This document shows, one piece after another, positions 1 through 9,269 of a DNA stretch of 64,000 bases. Source of the stretch: Streptococcus oralis. Its GTDB lineage: Bacteria > Bacillota > Bacilli > Lactobacillales > Streptococcaceae. The position numbers were made by a program, and so were the translations under genes. How positions within the stretch are numbered: the stretch's first letter is position 1; every line of letters starts with the position of its first letter. Location of the stretch: contig NZ_JAHZPJ010000013.1 in assembly GCF_019929345.1 (NCBI RefSeq), positions 1 to 64,000 of the forward strand. The letters are read 5' to 3'. The notes beneath the pieces were generated by a model. The model ran no database searches. It was not told the DNA's origin and saw nothing but the letters and a program-made list of their open reading frames with translations.

Positions 1-11
1 CTCTCAACATC

Positions 12-40
12 AAAAAAGAAAGGACGAATTTCGTCCTTTC
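12..40 (-). terminator. Rho-independent terminator of the murB-pot operon
   Basis: Stem arms 18-28 and 30-40 pair perfectly (GAAAGGACGAA / TTCGTCCTTTC). On the minus strand the stem is followed by a run of six T (positions 17-12), about 65 bases after the potD stop codon. Confidence 0.85.
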
Positions 41-103
41 TCGATCTTAGCTGACTTCAACCCACTACAGTTGACAAAGAGCCTTTTTCTTCATTCTCTC
101 TTG

Positions 104-1174
104 TTACTTCCGATACATTTTAAACTGTAGGAAGAGGTCACTATATTTTCCTGTCCATTTATGGTCAAACTTCTCATAAACTTCTAGGTGTTTCATGGTA
201 TCAGCGTCTGGATAGAAGGATTTGTCCTCACGAGTCTCCTCTGGGAGCATTTCCTTGGCTGGTAGGTTTGGGGTTGAATAGCCCACATACTCGGCATTTT
301 TCAGAGCATTTTCGGGTTTCAACATAAAGTTGATAAAGGCATAGGCTGCATCTTGGTTTTTCACGGTTTTTGGAATGACCATGTTATCAAACCAGAGATT
401 GCTGGCCTCAGTCGGAACGACATATTTGAGGTTAGGATTTTTCTCCAACATCTGGCTGGCTTCTCCTGAGAAGGTCACACCGATGGCCGCGTTGTTCTGA
501 ATCATGTAACCCTTCATCTCGTCCGCCACAATAGCCTTGATATTTGGAGTCAGTTTGTAGAGTTTGTCTACCGTTTCTTCCAGCTGCTGAGGATCCTTGG
601 AGTTGAGGCTGTAACCAAGTGAGTTAAGCCCGAGTCCCAGAACCTCACGCGCCCCATCAAAGAGCATGATGGAATCCTTGTATTCTGGCTTCCAGAGGTC
701 ATCCCAATGCTCAGGCGCCTCCTCTACCATGTTTTCATTGTAGACAATTCCCAAGGTCCCCCAGAAGTATGGAATGGAGAATTTATTTCCCGGGTCAAAA
801 GACTGGTTGAGGAACTCAGGTCCGATATTTTCGATTCCTTCAATTTTTGAATAATCAAGAGGAACCAAGAGGTCTTCGTCCTTCATCTTGTTAATCATGT
901 ATTCACTTGGGATGGCAATATCATAGGTTGTTCCACCCTGCTTGATTTTCGTGTACATGGCTTCGTTAGAGTCAAAGGTCTCGTACTGAACTTGGATTCC
1001 CGTTTCTTCTGTAAATTTCTCCAAGAGTTCGGGATCAATGTAGTCTCCCCAGTTGTAAATAACCAGTTTTTGACTATCTCGACTGTTGATTTTACTATCT
1101 AGATGGTGGGCAATCCCCCACAAGACAAGGATAATCGCCGCAATTCCTGCTAAAAATGAATAGAGTTTTTTCAT
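104..1174 (-). CDS. potD: Spermidine/putrescine ABC transporter substrate-binding protein PotD
   Basis: Extracellular polyamine receptor that delivers spermidine or putrescine to the PotB/PotC channel. The protein has 356 residues. It starts with a short basic stretch and a hydrophobic segment (about residues 5-21), and there is no lipobox cysteine, so it looks anchored by its uncleaved or signal-peptidase-I-type N-terminus. The body reads as a family 1 polyamine-binding protein, beginning LVIYNWGDYIDPELL. The start ATG follows AAGGAGGAG and overlaps the potC stop by four bases, so translation is coupled. It is the last gene of murB-potABCD. Confidence 0.95.
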   Translation of the reverse strand: MKKLYSFLAGIAAIILVLWGIAHHLDSKINSRDSQKLVIYNWGDYIDPELLEKFTEETGIQVQYETFDSNEAMYTKIKQGGTTYDIAIPSEYMINKMKDEDLLVPLDYSKIEGIENIGPEFLNQSFDPGNKFSIPYFWGTLGIVYNENMVEEAPEHWDDLWKPEYKDSIMLFDGAREVLGLGLNSLGYSLNSKDPQQLEETVDKLYKLTPNIKAIVADEMKGYMIQNNAAIGVTFSGEASQMLEKNPNLKYVVPTEASNLWFDNMVIPKTVKNQDAAYAFINFMLKPENALKNAEYVGYSTPNLPAKEMLPEETREDKSFYPDADTMKHLEVYEKFDHKWTGKYSDLFLQFKMYRK

Positions 1175-1944
1175 GCTTGCTCCTCCTTCTCACGTGAGAT
1201 AAAGTAATAACCTACAACCAGGATAATACTAAAGAGAAAGACAAGGGCAGACAGGGCATTGATTTCTAGCGAAATTCCCTTACGAGCACGAGAGTATATC
1301 TCAACCGAGAGGGTCGAAAAGCCATTTCCCGTCACAAAGAAGGTCACGGCAAAATCATCCAGCGAATAGGTGAAGGCCATGAAATAACCTGCAATGATAG
1401 ACGGAGTCAGGTAAGGAAGCATGATTTCCTTAAACATCTGAAACTGGCTAGCACCTAGGTCATAAGCCGCATGAATCATGTCATCATTCATCTCCTTGAG
1501 ACGAGGCAATACCATCAAGACCACGATAGGGATGGAAAAGGCCACGTGACTAGATAGAACCGTCAAAAATCCAAGTGAAAACTTAAGCTGTGTAAAGAGA
1601 ATCAAGAAGCTGGCACCAATCATAACGTCAGGCGCAACCATGAGGATATTATTGAGTGATAAAAAGGCTTCTTGGTATTTCTTACGAGACTGATAGATAT
1701 AGATAGCACCAAAAGTCCCGATAATGGTCGCAATCAAGGCTGATAAAAAGGCCAAGAAAAAGGTTTGGGTGAGGATCAACATGAGACGGCCATCACCAAA
1801 CATAGTTTTAAAATGGCTCAAGCTAAAGCCTGTAAAGCTGTTCATATCATCGCCAGCATTAAATGCATAGCCAATCAAGTAAAAAATTGGCAAATAAAGG
1901 ATGATAAAGACAAAGGCTAGGTAGAGATTGGCAAATTTTTTCAT
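1171..1944 (-). CDS. potC: Spermidine/putrescine ABC transporter permease PotC
   Basis: Inner permease subunit of the polyamine importer, 257 residues, with about six hydrophobic segments. It carries the EAA loop seen in binding-protein-dependent permeases (AAYDLGASQFQMFKEIMLP), which contacts the PotA ATPase. I chose the ATG at 1944 (MKKFANLY), because GAAAGGAGAG lies just upstream and this ATG overlaps the potB stop in the usual four-base ATGA arrangement. A longer frame from 1971 lacks that support. It is co-transcribed with potB and potD. Confidence 0.94.
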   Translation of the reverse strand: MKKFANLYLAFVFIILYLPIFYLIGYAFNAGDDMNSFTGFSLSHFKTMFGDGRLMLILTQTFFLAFLSALIATIIGTFGAIYIYQSRKKYQEAFLSLNNILMVAPDVMIGASFLILFTQLKFSLGFLTVLSSHVAFSIPIVVLMVLPRLKEMNDDMIHAAYDLGASQFQMFKEIMLPYLTPSIIAGYFMAFTYSLDDFAVTFFVTGNGFSTLSVEIYSRARKGISLEINALSALVFLFSIILVVGYYFISREKEEQA

Positions 1945-2747
1945 CGTTCTCTCCTTTCCTTGGTCACCCACATGGTGATGAACATGGTCAGGATGAGGAT
2001 CACGCCGATGGTAGAACCCATACCGTAGTTGTCATTGGTTAGAAAGTTCTGCTCAATAGCCGTTCCCAGCGTGATAACGCGGTTCCCACCGATCAAACGT
2101 GTCAGCATGAAGAGACTCAAGCTGGGGATAAAGACAGACTGAACCCCACTTCTCACACCGTTCATAGACAGAGGGAAGATAACATGGCGGAAGGTTTCCC
2201 ACTTGGTCGCACCGAGGTCGTAGCTGGCATTGATAAGATTGTTATCCATATCATCCAAGACATTGAAAATCGGCAAAATCATAAAGGGAAGCTCGATGTA
2301 GCTTGCGACAAAGATAAAGGAGAAATCCGTAAAGAGCAACTGTTGCGAACCGATTCCGATAAATTCCAAGAATTGGTTAATAGAGCCATTTTGACCAAAA
2401 ATCCCGATAAAGGCATAGGCCTTGAGGAGCAGGTTAATCCAGGTTGGCAAGATAATCAGCATGAGCCAGAGTTGACGGTGCTTGAGACGGGTCAAAAAGA
2501 GGGCTGTTGGATAGCTGATAAGAAGGGTCACCATGGTCACAATTCCCGCATAGAGCACTGAGTTGAAACTCATTTTGAGATAGGTCAAGTTTTGTGACGC
2601 AAAGTAGGATTTGTAGTTTTCTAAACTAAACTGGCCTTCAATGTTGAAAAAGGATTGACCGAAAATCAAGACCAAGGGTGTGAGGACAAAGAGGGCAATC
2701 CAAAGCAAGTAGGGCACTACAAAGAGTTTAGAGGTTGTTTTCTTCAT
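1941..2747 (-). CDS. potB: Spermidine/putrescine ABC transporter permease PotB
   Basis: Second permease subunit of the polyamine importer, 268 residues, with about six membrane segments. The EAA loop is visible as [19 protein letters not shown] in the second half. The start overlaps the end of potA by 20 bases, with GGAGGAAAGAG as ribosome binding site. Together with PotC it forms the membrane channel energised by PotA. Confidence 0.94.
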   Translation of the reverse strand: MKKTTSKLFVVPYLLWIALFVLTPLVLIFGQSFFNIEGQFSLENYKSYFASQNLTYLKMSFNSVLYAGIVTMVTLLISYPTALFLTRLKHRQLWLMLIILPTWINLLLKAYAFIGIFGQNGSINQFLEFIGIGSQQLLFTDFSFIFVASYIELPFMILPIFNVLDDMDNNLINASYDLGATKWETFRHVIFPLSMNGVRSGVQSVFIPSLSLFMLTRLIGGNRVITLGTAIEQNFLTNDNYGMGSTIGVILILTMFITMWVTKERRER

Positions 2748-3885
2748 CTCTTTCCTCCTCGATCGCGTTAATCAGACCTGCTTCTTGCTCTTCGATTTCT
2801 ACGTACTCCTCGATACGAGCATCGAACTCTTCTTCGGTTTCGTTGAGACGCATGATGTGGATATCTTCTGGTTCAAAGTCCAGACCGATTTCCTCGCCAA
2901 CGATGGCCTTACGAGTCGAGTGGATCATCCATTCATTTCCGAGCTCGTCATAGGCGATTATCTCGTAATGAACCCCACGGAAAAGCTGGGTATCAACTTT
3001 AACTTGGAGCTTGCCTTCTTCAGGAAGGGTAATGCGCAAGTCCTCTGGACGAATGACAATCTCGACAGGCTCATTTGGCTTCATCCCACCATCGACCGCT
3101 TCAAAGCGTTTGCCGTTAAACTCGACCAAGTAGTCCTCAATCATGGTTCCTGGCAAGATGTTGGACTCACCGATAAAGGTGGCAACAAAATGGTTGATTG
3201 GCTCATCGTAGATGTCCACAGGCGTTCCTGACTGGACAATCTCGCCATCGTTCATAACGAAAATCCAGTCACTCATAGCCAAGGCTTCCTCCTGATCGTG
3301 AGTGACAAAGACAAAGGTAATCCCCAATCGTTGTTGTAATTCACGCAGTTCATACTGCATGTCTGTTCGCAATTTCAAGTCCAGCGCTGACAAGGGCTCA
3401 TCCAACAAGACCACACGGGGCTGGTTGATAATGGCACGGGCAATGGCCACACGCTGACGTTGTCCTCCAGAAAGTTTGCGGATGGAACGTTTTTCATAAC
3501 CTTCCAACTGAACCATCTTGAGAACTTCTGCTACGCGTTGTTCGATTTCTTTCTTGTCAATCTTACGCAAGCGAAGCGGAAAGGCAACATTTTCAAACAC
3601 ATTCATATGTGGAAACAAGGCATAGGATTGGAAGACCGTGTGGACATCTCGCTTGTTGGTTGGAATGTCGTTGATCCGTACCCCATCCAGTAAAATATCT
3701 CCTGTCGTCGCATCCAGCAAACCTGCAATGATGTTTAGGATGGTTGATTTTCCTGAACCAGATGCGCCCAAAAGAGTGTAGAACTTTCCTTCTTCCAACT
3801 CAAAGTTGATGTCTTTGAGAACCTTGGTGTTGCTGTCTTCAAAAACTTTAGAGACGTTTTTGAATTCGATAATTGGTTTTTTCAA
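2728..3885 (-). CDS. potA: Spermidine/putrescine ABC transporter ATP-binding protein PotA
   Basis: ATPase of the polyamine importer, 385 residues. Visible motifs are Walker [10 protein letters not shown] (about residues 38-46), the LSGGQRQR signature, Walker B VVLLDEP and the H-loop THDQEEA. A C-terminal TOBE-type regulatory domain follows, with an acidic tail. The start is a TTG at 3885 (KKPIIEF follows) preceded by AGAAGGA. The nearby ATG at 3892 is in another frame and gives the wrong protein. First pot gene after murB. Confidence 0.95.
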   Translation of the reverse strand: MKKPIIEFKNVSKVFEDSNTKVLKDINFELEEGKFYTLLGASGSGKSTILNIIAGLLDATTGDILLDGVRINDIPTNKRDVHTVFQSYALFPHMNVFENVAFPLRLRKIDKKEIEQRVAEVLKMVQLEGYEKRSIRKLSGGQRQRVAIARAIINQPRVVLLDEPLSALDLKLRTDMQYELRELQQRLGITFVFVTHDQEEALAMSDWIFVMNDGEIVQSGTPVDIYDEPINHFVATFIGESNILPGTMIEDYLVEFNGKRFEAVDGGMKPNEPVEIVIRPEDLRITLPEEGKLQVKVDTQLFRGVHYEIIAYDELGNEWMIHSTRKAIVGEEIGLDFEPEDIHIMRLNETEEEFDARIEEYVEIEEQEAGLINAIEEERDEENNL

Positions 3886-4044
3886 TTGGCATAAATTCCT
3901 TCTTTTTCATAAATTAACAGATCAGGGCTCTGTCAAGCCGCTACTACCTCGTGTAGGAGATTAAACTGCCTACATATATCTTCACTAACGATAGGCTTTC
4001 ACCCCCTTTACAATGGTTATAGCAGCAACTTTTCTACCCTAACC
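3886..4044 (-). other. Structured murB-potA intercistronic segment
   Basis: These 159 non-coding bases hold three consecutive potential stem-loops on the minus strand. GCCTA/TAGGC lies at 3968-3972 with 3992-3996, CTAC/GTAG at 3944-3947 with 3953-3956, and GGCT/AGCC at 3926-3929 with 3936-3939. There is no T-tract, so this is not a terminator. It may be a regulatory or processing element ahead of potA, but the stems are short and function is unknown. Confidence 0.4.
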
Positions 4045-4950
4045 TTATTCCTTCTCACCCAAGATTCGGACCTCTCTTTCAAGAGTAACACCTGAGTGTT
4101 CCTTGACTTTTTCAATAACAGATTGGATCAAGTCTTCATAGTCTTTGGCCGTTCCGTCAGCAACATTGATCATGAAACCAGCGTGCTTTTCAGATACTTC
4201 AACACCGCCGATACGATAGCCTTTCAATCCAGCCTCTGAGATCAACTGACCTGCAAAATGCCCAACTGGACGCTTAAAAACTGACCCACATGATGGGTAT
4301 TCTAATGGTTGTTTGAGTTCACGTAGGTGCGTCAAGCGGTCCATTTCTTGCTTGATAACCTGATGATTCCCTGGAGATAGGGCAAATTTAGCTGACAAAA
4401 CAACAGCCCCAGAATCCTGAATAGCTGAATGACGGTAACCAAAAGCCAAGTCCTTGACTGACAAGGTCTCGATTTCCCCTTCCTTGGTCAAAATTTGACA
4501 AGACTGCAAGATATGGGCAATCTCTCCTCCATAGGCACCTGCATTCATAAAGACAGCTCCACCGATACTTCCAGGAATGCCACAAGCAAACTCAAAACCA
4601 GTCAAACTATGACGAAGGGCAATACGTGTCGTTTCAATCAAATTAGCACCAGCTTCTGCTTCGATGGTATAGCCATCAACTGAAACGTTATTAAACTTAT
4701 CACACAAGATGACAAAACCACGGATTCCACCTTCACGAACAATAATATTGCTGGCATTCCCAAGCACCATCCAGGGAATATTCTCTTGATTGGCAAATTG
4801 GACGACACGAGCCATCTCATAGCGATTGCGTGGCAAAACCAGATAATCCGCTCGACCTCCAACCTTGGTATAGGTATAGGTCTTCAAAGGTTCCTTAAAA
4901 CGAATATCGATTCCTTCTAGGATTTCAAGTATTTTTTCTTTTACTGACAT
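4045..4950 (-). CDS. murB: UDP-N-acetylmuramate dehydrogenase MurB
   Basis: FAD-dependent reductase that converts UDP-GlcNAc-enolpyruvate to UDP-MurNAc in cytoplasmic peptidoglycan synthesis. The protein has 301 residues. The FAD-binding segment reads [14 protein letters not shown] and [16 protein letters not shown] residues follow; the C-terminal region [11 protein letters not shown] carries the catalytic serine region of the type with SCGSVFKRP. The start at ATG 4950 (MSVKEK) is preferred over ATG 4959, because AAAAAGG lies 9 bases before 4950 but directly abuts 4959. It heads the pot operon, as in pneumococcus. Confidence 0.94.
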   Translation of the reverse strand: MSVKEKILEILEGIDIRFKEPLKTYTYTKVGGRADYLVLPRNRYEMARVVQFANQENIPWMVLGNASNIIVREGGIRGFVILCDKFNNVSVDGYTIEAEAGANLIETTRIALRHSLTGFEFACGIPGSIGGAVFMNAGAYGGEIAHILQSCQILTKEGEIETLSVKDLAFGYRHSAIQDSGAVVLSAKFALSPGNHQVIKQEMDRLTHLRELKQPLEYPSCGSVFKRPVGHFAGQLISEAGLKGYRIGGVEVSEKHAGFMINVADGTAKDYEDLIQSVIEKVKEHSGVTLEREVRILGEKE

Positions 4951-4979
4951 GTCACTCATCCTTTTTCAAAATTCATTCC

Positions 4980-4988
4980 ATTATACCA
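4980..4988 (-). promoter_or_regulatory. Extended -10 promoter of murB-potABCD
   Basis: The minus strand reads TGGTATAAT (TATAAT at 4985-4980) about 30 bases before the murB start. No convincing -35 is visible, as is common for extended -10 promoters. Confidence 0.65.
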
Positions 4989-5087
4989 TTTTTAGAGACA
5001 TTTGACGACCTCAAAATGACTATTGATAATTCAACTCATGTTTTTCAAATGATGGATACGGTTGTCAACGTGAATAGGAGACAATAG

Positions 5088-5139
5088 AAAACACCCCAAA
5101 AGTTAGTTGAATGACATCTAACTTTCAGGATGCTGTTTT
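5088..5139. repeat. Short palindromic remnant resembling fused insertion-sequence ends
   Basis: Imperfect inverted arms lie at 5088-5106 and 5118-5139, both containing the core AAAGTTAG. The same core and layout occur at 31833-31881. The arrangement looks like two terminal repeats of a transposable element joined with nothing between them; the assignment to IS3-like ends is from memory. Confidence 0.5.
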
Positions 5140-5218
5140 GAAAATTTTTTTATATTGAATCTATCTGCACTTGAAGCAATCAATAAGACCCTTCTAAAAT
5201 CGAATGCCGAAATGGATG

Positions 5219-6040
5219 CTAATCGGATGGAGGATTTTTCCAGCTTTGGCGGTAAAATTTAGGACTCACAGAAAAAAAGTTCTTAAAGGCTTTTGAAAAG
5301 ACTAGTTGGTCCTGATAGCCGACTTCCAAAGTAATTTCTTTTATAGATAGATCAGTGTCAGTTAAGAGTGTTCTTGCCTTTAGTAGCCGTGTTTCAAGGA
5401 GAAATTGTTGAGGAGATTTATGGTAAAGTTTCTTAAACTGACGAAACAAGGTGCTACGACTGAGTCCGACCTGGGATGCCAAGTCTTGAATGGAGATGTC
5501 TTGTGCATACTGTTGTAGCAAAATTAGCGCAGCTTTTTCAACAGGGAGTTGAGTGACATTCAGAGGTATTTCTGCTGGAAATTCTTCCTGCAAGTAGTAA
5601 AGGAAGGTATAAATTTGCATCTGGTACCAGCTTTCTTTTTGCCTATTTTCTGCAGTTTTGTGACAGATGTCTTGAATGATTTCTCTGCTTTGAAAAAGAC
5701 TATCGAAATGGCAAACAGACTCATAAAAAACTTGTGTGTGTTGGAGATAGTCGCTTAATTTATCTCCAGAAAACCCCAGCCAGTAGGTGGTCCAAGGATC
5801 TTCTTGATTTGCCCAATAACGCACTTTTTGGCCTTTTCTTAGGATAAAACCATCATTTTTCTCCAAAGAGTAAGTCTGCCCATCAACTTGCAGGTAGCCT
5901 TTCCCCTCATAAATCCAGTGGATGACAAAATCCTGAAAAACAGTATAGTCATAAAACGGAAAACTAGAATAATCATCAATCCCACATTCTTCAAGGTAGA
6001 ATTCCTTAGATGTTTCTTTAAAATAGTGCCATAGTTTCAT
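5219..6040 (-). CDS. AraC-family transcriptional regulator with N-terminal sensor domain
   Basis: Likely sugar- or metabolite-responsive activator, 273 residues. The N-terminal half has the cupin-like AraC arm (DFVIHWIYEGKGYLQVDGQ, about residues 42-60). The C-terminal 100 residues carry two helix-turn-helix units (QDLASQVGLSRSTLFRQFKK and IKEITLEVGYQDQLVFSKAF). Start at ATG 6040 (MKLWHYF), which has AAGGAG nine bases upstream; an upstream in-frame ATG at 6070 lacks one. It is divergent from the MFS permease at 6140, its most likely target. Inducer unknown. Confidence 0.88.
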   Translation of the reverse strand: MKLWHYFKETSKEFYLEECGIDDYSSFPFYDYTVFQDFVIHWIYEGKGYLQVDGQTYSLEKNDGFILRKGQKVRYWANQEDPWTTYWLGFSGDKLSDYLQHTQVFYESVCHFDSLFQSREIIQDICHKTAENRQKESWYQMQIYTFLYYLQEEFPAEIPLNVTQLPVEKAALILLQQYAQDISIQDLASQVGLSRSTLFRQFKKLYHKSPQQFLLETRLLKARTLLTDTDLSIKEITLEVGYQDQLVFSKAFKNFFSVSPKFYRQSWKNPPSD

Positions 6041-6090
6041 AAATGCTTTCTCCTTGCAACATAAGTGCATATTTCTTCATCATGAACTCC

Positions 6091-6119
6091 TAGAAAAGGA
6101 ACAAACTCTAGTTTATAAT
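6091..6119 (+). promoter_or_regulatory. Promoter of the MFS permease gene
   Basis: TATAAT lies at 6114-6119, with TAGAAA (4 of 6 to the -35 consensus) at 6091-6096 and a 17-base spacer. AAAGGAG follows before the ATG at 6140. Confidence 0.55.
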
Positions 6120-6139
6120 GAGGCAAGAAAGGAGAACAA

Positions 6140-7348
6140 ATGAAAAAAACGTATCAATCTAGTATGGTAGGGCTCAACCTCGGTAATCAAATTGTTTCTA
6201 TCACCATAACAGGGGACTTCATGATTCTTTTTATGAGTCAGATTTTAAGTTTTAGTGATTTGCAAAATAGCTGGCTTATCACAATGCTACCAATTATAGC
6301 CCTTGTCCGCATTCCCTTGTCTTATCTGATGCGGAGGAAAAATCTCCTTGACCTGATGCGGTGGAGTATACTGTCTAAGCTGTGTTTGCTAGGGATATTA
6401 GTAGTGATTCCCTACGAAAGTGTGACTTTTTCTATCTATGCTCTTTTTCTGGTTCTATATCAGATAGCCGTGGAGCTGGGCTTTGGTCTGGCTTGGAATC
6501 CCTTAATATTATTATTAACAGAAGAGAAAGTCCGCGCAAAATTTCTCAGTTACTTAGGTTTGTTTCAGCTGGTCACGAGCTTTTATACCCTTCTTATTTC
6601 CTTTTTCATTGGAAAAGAGCTGACTGCACTTCATTATCGTTGGTTACTGGTGATTGCTCTTGCTAGTCTGTTCATGCAGTTTATCCTTTTGAAACAGTTA
6701 CAAACAGACTATAGCTTGTTTCAAAATCATCAAGTAACAAGGCAGATGGACTGGCAGGTTTTGAAAAAACAGCTCTGGCACCATGTCCGTATCCTACTTT
6801 TGGATAGTTTGATTTTATATGTAACCTTAACGATGAATGTCCTCTATATGGTACAGGTATTGCACCTCTCCGCCAACCTCATGTCTCTATATTCGAGTAT
6901 GAGTTTGCTGGGGAACGTCCTAGCCTTTGCTCTTGCAGGTCCTTGTTTTGAAAAAAGACGTTCTCTGTTTTTCACACTCTTACTGTTGGTAACGGGATGC
7001 GAGATTCTTTTGATCTTCTTTCTTCCGCATGATGCTGTAACCTATACAATCTTTTGGAGCATAGGTTGGGGGTTATTAAATGGGGCTGTGGGAGCTCTAT
7101 GGGGACTCTACATTTCTCTAGTCAAACACCAGGCAGCAAGTCCTAGCCCCTTTACAATTTGGAATATTTATCAGGGGATTGCCTATCTTGTTAGTGTACT
7201 TGTCTTTTATCTCTCTGGTAACTTGGTGCACCTAGCTAGTTCCAGCTCAGGGCTGGATCCGTATCGTCTGGTCTTGATTGTCTGCCTAAGCATCTGCATC
7301 CTGGTTTGTTTACGGATGCTGTATAGAAGAAAAATAGATCTCAAGTGA
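6140..7348 (+). CDS. Major facilitator superfamily permease, substrate unknown
   Basis: Integral membrane transporter of 402 residues with about 12 hydrophobic segments and a basic loop near the middle (about residues 185-215). The MFS call rests on length, segment number and the charged loop LMRRKNLLDLMRW after the second to third segment. Ribosome binding site AAAGGAG. It stands alone, divergent from an AraC regulator, which suggests inducible uptake or efflux of a small molecule. Nothing in the sequence fixes the substrate. Confidence 0.75.
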   Translation: MKKTYQSSMVGLNLGNQIVSITITGDFMILFMSQILSFSDLQNSWLITMLPIIALVRIPLSYLMRRKNLLDLMRWSILSKLCLLGILVVIPYESVTFSIYALFLVLYQIAVELGFGLAWNPLILLLTEEKVRAKFLSYLGLFQLVTSFYTLLISFFIGKELTALHYRWLLVIALASLFMQFILLKQLQTDYSLFQNHQVTRQMDWQVLKKQLWHHVRILLLDSLILYVTLTMNVLYMVQVLHLSANLMSLYSSMSLLGNVLAFALAGPCFEKRRSLFFTLLLLVTGCEILLIFFLPHDAVTYTIFWSIGWGLLNGAVGALWGLYISLVKHQAASPSPFTIWNIYQGIAYLVSVLVFYLSGNLVHLASSSSGLDPYRLVLIVCLSICILVCLRMLYRRKIDLK

Positions 7349-7372
7349 CGATTGTCGCTTGAGCCTATTTTA
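7340..7372 (+). terminator. Terminator after the MFS gene
   Basis: Stem arms 7340-7349 and 7354-7363 (CTCAAGTGAC / GTCGCTTGAG, one G-U pair) are followed by a short T-rich tract. The stop codon of the permease lies inside the stem. It sits between convergent genes and may serve both. Confidence 0.7.
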
Positions 7373-8305
7373 TCATCGTATGATAAACTCCGATTGTAGG
7401 ATAATGGTCCGTTTTTCGTCAGAGAGAGCTTGCTTGAAGCTTTCCTGACCGAGTTGGTAGGATTTGTTATCAATGGTAGGAATCCCCAGTACCTCTCCTG
7501 TCAGTTGCTTTTCTTGGCCAATCAGCAAAGGTAATTCAAGATTTTTCTCCTGATAATAGCGAACCACACCAGTTGCCACATCATCTCCGTTGCTGAAAAT
7601 ACAGTCTAAATCTTGCTCTAGTAGGCTATCCCCTTGCTCATAAGCATCCTCTCCCGTGGAAATGCCATCCAAAATCAGAGGTTCTGTTTTTTCACCAAAA
7701 ACTTCCTTGTAGGCTTCCATAGTGAGACGGTAGGTGGAACTTTTTAGGTCTTTTCGGGTAAATAGCAGAGCAATTCTACTTTTTCCCTGGTCTTTAATCC
7801 AGTTAAAGGCTATCTTGCAAGCATGGGTGCGGCTCACATAAACGCTACTCAGATTGGGGTCCTGCACTTCTTCACAGCAGACAATATTGCCATACTTAGC
7901 GTAGGAAGCAATGGTTTCTAAGTCTACACTGCGAGAGGTGAAAATAAGACTGTCAAAGGCCCTTCCTCGAAGCTGCTCCAGATAATATTTTTCCAAGTCT
8001 ATATCATAACGAGAAGGTAGAATGAGCAAGGTATAGTTATGATCCATAGCAGCATCCAAAAGCCCGTTCAGTAACTGACTGAAATAAGGGTGCAGGGTCG
8101 TGTTGGGAATAACTACACCGACCCGACGAGTCGAACCTGAACTTAACTCCTGAGCTAGAATGTTGGGACGGTAGTCCAGTTCCTCCATGACTTGCAGGAT
8201 TTTCTGACGAGCCTCCTCGGATACATGAGGATGGTTGTTGATGACGCGTGACACGCTAGAAACTGAGTAGCCACTCAGTTTGGCAATTTTTCGAATATTT
8301 GTCAT
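7373..8305 (-). CDS. LacI-family transcriptional repressor
   Basis: Sugar-sensing repressor of 310 residues. The N-terminal helix-turn-helix is clear (IRKIAKLSGYSVSSVSRVINNHP, residues about 4-26) with the hinge region PNILAQELSSGSTRRVGVVIP. The rest is a periplasmic-binding-protein-like effector domain. It is the second gene after cof and 43 bases from it. A LacI-type operator at 9250-9263 in the promoter upstream of cof suggests autoregulation. Effector unknown. Confidence 0.9.
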   Translation of the reverse strand: MTNIRKIAKLSGYSVSSVSRVINNHPHVSEEARQKILQVMEELDYRPNILAQELSSGSTRRVGVVIPNTTLHPYFSQLLNGLLDAAMDHNYTLLILPSRYDIDLEKYYLEQLRGRAFDSLIFTSRSVDLETIASYAKYGNIVCCEEVQDPNLSSVYVSRTHACKIAFNWIKDQGKSRIALLFTRKDLKSSTYRLTMEAYKEVFGEKTEPLILDGISTGEDAYEQGDSLLEQDLDCIFSNGDDVATGVVRYYQEKNLELPLLIGQEKQLTGEVLGIPTIDNKSYQLGQESFKQALSDEKRTIILQSEFIIR

Positions 8306-8320
8306 TGTTTGCTTTCTATA

Positions 8321-8338
8321 GGAGGATTAACATCCTCC
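8321..8338 (-). other. Hairpin between cof and the lacI-type gene
   Basis: GGAGGAT and ATCCTCC (8321-8327 and 8332-8338) form a perfect seven-base stem in the 43-base spacer. There is no T-tract. It buries Shine-Dalgarno-like bases and may tune expression of the regulator relative to cof. Confidence 0.4.
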
Positions 8339-8348
8339 AAACACGTGA

Positions 8349-9161
8349 TTAGTGGATTTTTTTGAGATATTTACGAATGCCGTAGCCGACACCATGTTCA
8401 TCATTGCTGTGTGTTACCTTATAAGCCAGCTCTTTGATGTCAGGAAAGGCATTGCCCATTACAATTGGATAGCCCACCATCTCAAACATTGGGATATCGT
8501 TGTGCCCATCACCAAAGGCAGCGGTCTGGCTCTTATCTAAACCTTCTTTTTTGAGAATATAAGCAATACCTTTTGATTTTTTAGCAGTTTTGCTGGTAAT
8601 TTCTAGATGATATTGACCAGATCGGAGAATGCTGACCTCGCCCAAGTCTAGGGCTTGCAAGTATTTCTCCAGTGCTAATAGTTCGTCATTATCTAGGGCA
8701 ATCATCATTATCTTGAAGGTATTGTCCTTGGCAGCTAGAAAATCCGCCTCGTTTGTAAGTGTTGGTGCCTGACGCGTGATGTTGAACTCTAGACGAATCC
8801 CTTCATCTATTCTATCACAATACCAGTTCGTCATATCATAATAGCTGACGCTAATTTGTGGAAAATGCTGGCGCACTGCCTGTAAGATAGTTTGTGCTGT
8901 CTTTCTAGGGAGAATATCTATATGAAGGGGCTTGACCTTTCCATCCACAATCTGATAAATCAAACCACCGTTAAAACCTACTTGAGGGCCAGTCAGCTGA
9001 AGTGCTTCGATAGCCTCTCTCATTTCCATTGGAGCTCGAGCAGAAACCAGAGTCAGCGGAATCTGAGCATCGCGGATAGCCTTGCTATTCTCGCTAGAAA
9101 CGCGGCCCTCAGAATTGAGAAGGGTGCCGTCCATATCTGAAAAAATACGTTTGATGGTCAT
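8349..9161 (-). CDS. Cof-type HAD-IIB phosphatase
   Basis: Cytoplasmic haloacid-dehalogenase hydrolase of 270 residues that dephosphorylates small phosphometabolites. Motif I is DMDGT (residues 9-13), the conserved lysine is in KSKGIAYIL, and motif IV is GDGHNDIPMF. The cap has the HAD-IIB size. Ribosome binding site AGAGGA, start ATG 9161. It precedes a LacI-type regulator in one transcription unit, so it probably acts on a sugar phosphate; the substrate is not readable. Confidence 0.9.
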   Translation of the reverse strand: MTIKRIFSDMDGTLLNSEGRVSSENSKAIRDAQIPLTLVSARAPMEMREAIEALQLTGPQVGFNGGLIYQIVDGKVKPLHIDILPRKTAQTILQAVRQHFPQISVSYYDMTNWYCDRIDEGIRLEFNITRQAPTLTNEADFLAAKDNTFKIMMIALDNDELLALEKYLQALDLGEVSILRSGQYHLEITSKTAKKSKGIAYILKKEGLDKSQTAAFGDGHNDIPMFEMVGYPIVMGNAFPDIKELAYKVTHSNDEHGVGYGIRKYLKKIH

Positions 9162-9238
9162 AATGTTGTCCTCTTTTCTTCTTTGTCCGCTAGCGTGTGA
9201 TAGGTCGGTTTAAATGCGCATTCCCAACCCTTGAAACC

Positions 9239-9269
9239 ATTGTACATTCTGAAACGCGTTCCATGTCAA
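9239..9269 (-). promoter_or_regulatory. Promoter of cof-lacI with embedded LacI-type operator
   Basis: On the minus strand TTGACA (9269-9264) is followed by candidate -10 boxes TACAAT (9244-9239, 19-base spacer) or TGTACA (17-base spacer). The spacer contains the near-palindrome 9250-9263 (TGAAACGCGTTCCA on the plus strand), with the central ACGCGT typical of LacI/GalR operators. A bound repressor would block RNA polymerase. The natural ligand protein is the LacI-type product encoded downstream. Confidence 0.65.

Noticed and set aside
2184..2561. Plus-strand 125-codon open frame inside potB
   Set aside because: Shadow of a conserved gene on the other strand, with no start signals and no family likeness.
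3890..3892. ATG just upstream of potA
   Set aside because: It is in the wrong frame; the PotA protein requires the TTG at 3885.
3946..3951. Possible start-stop or tiny upstream peptide in the murB-potA spacer
   Set aside because: Start-stop pairs occur by chance in AT-rich sequence and no ribosome site is well placed.
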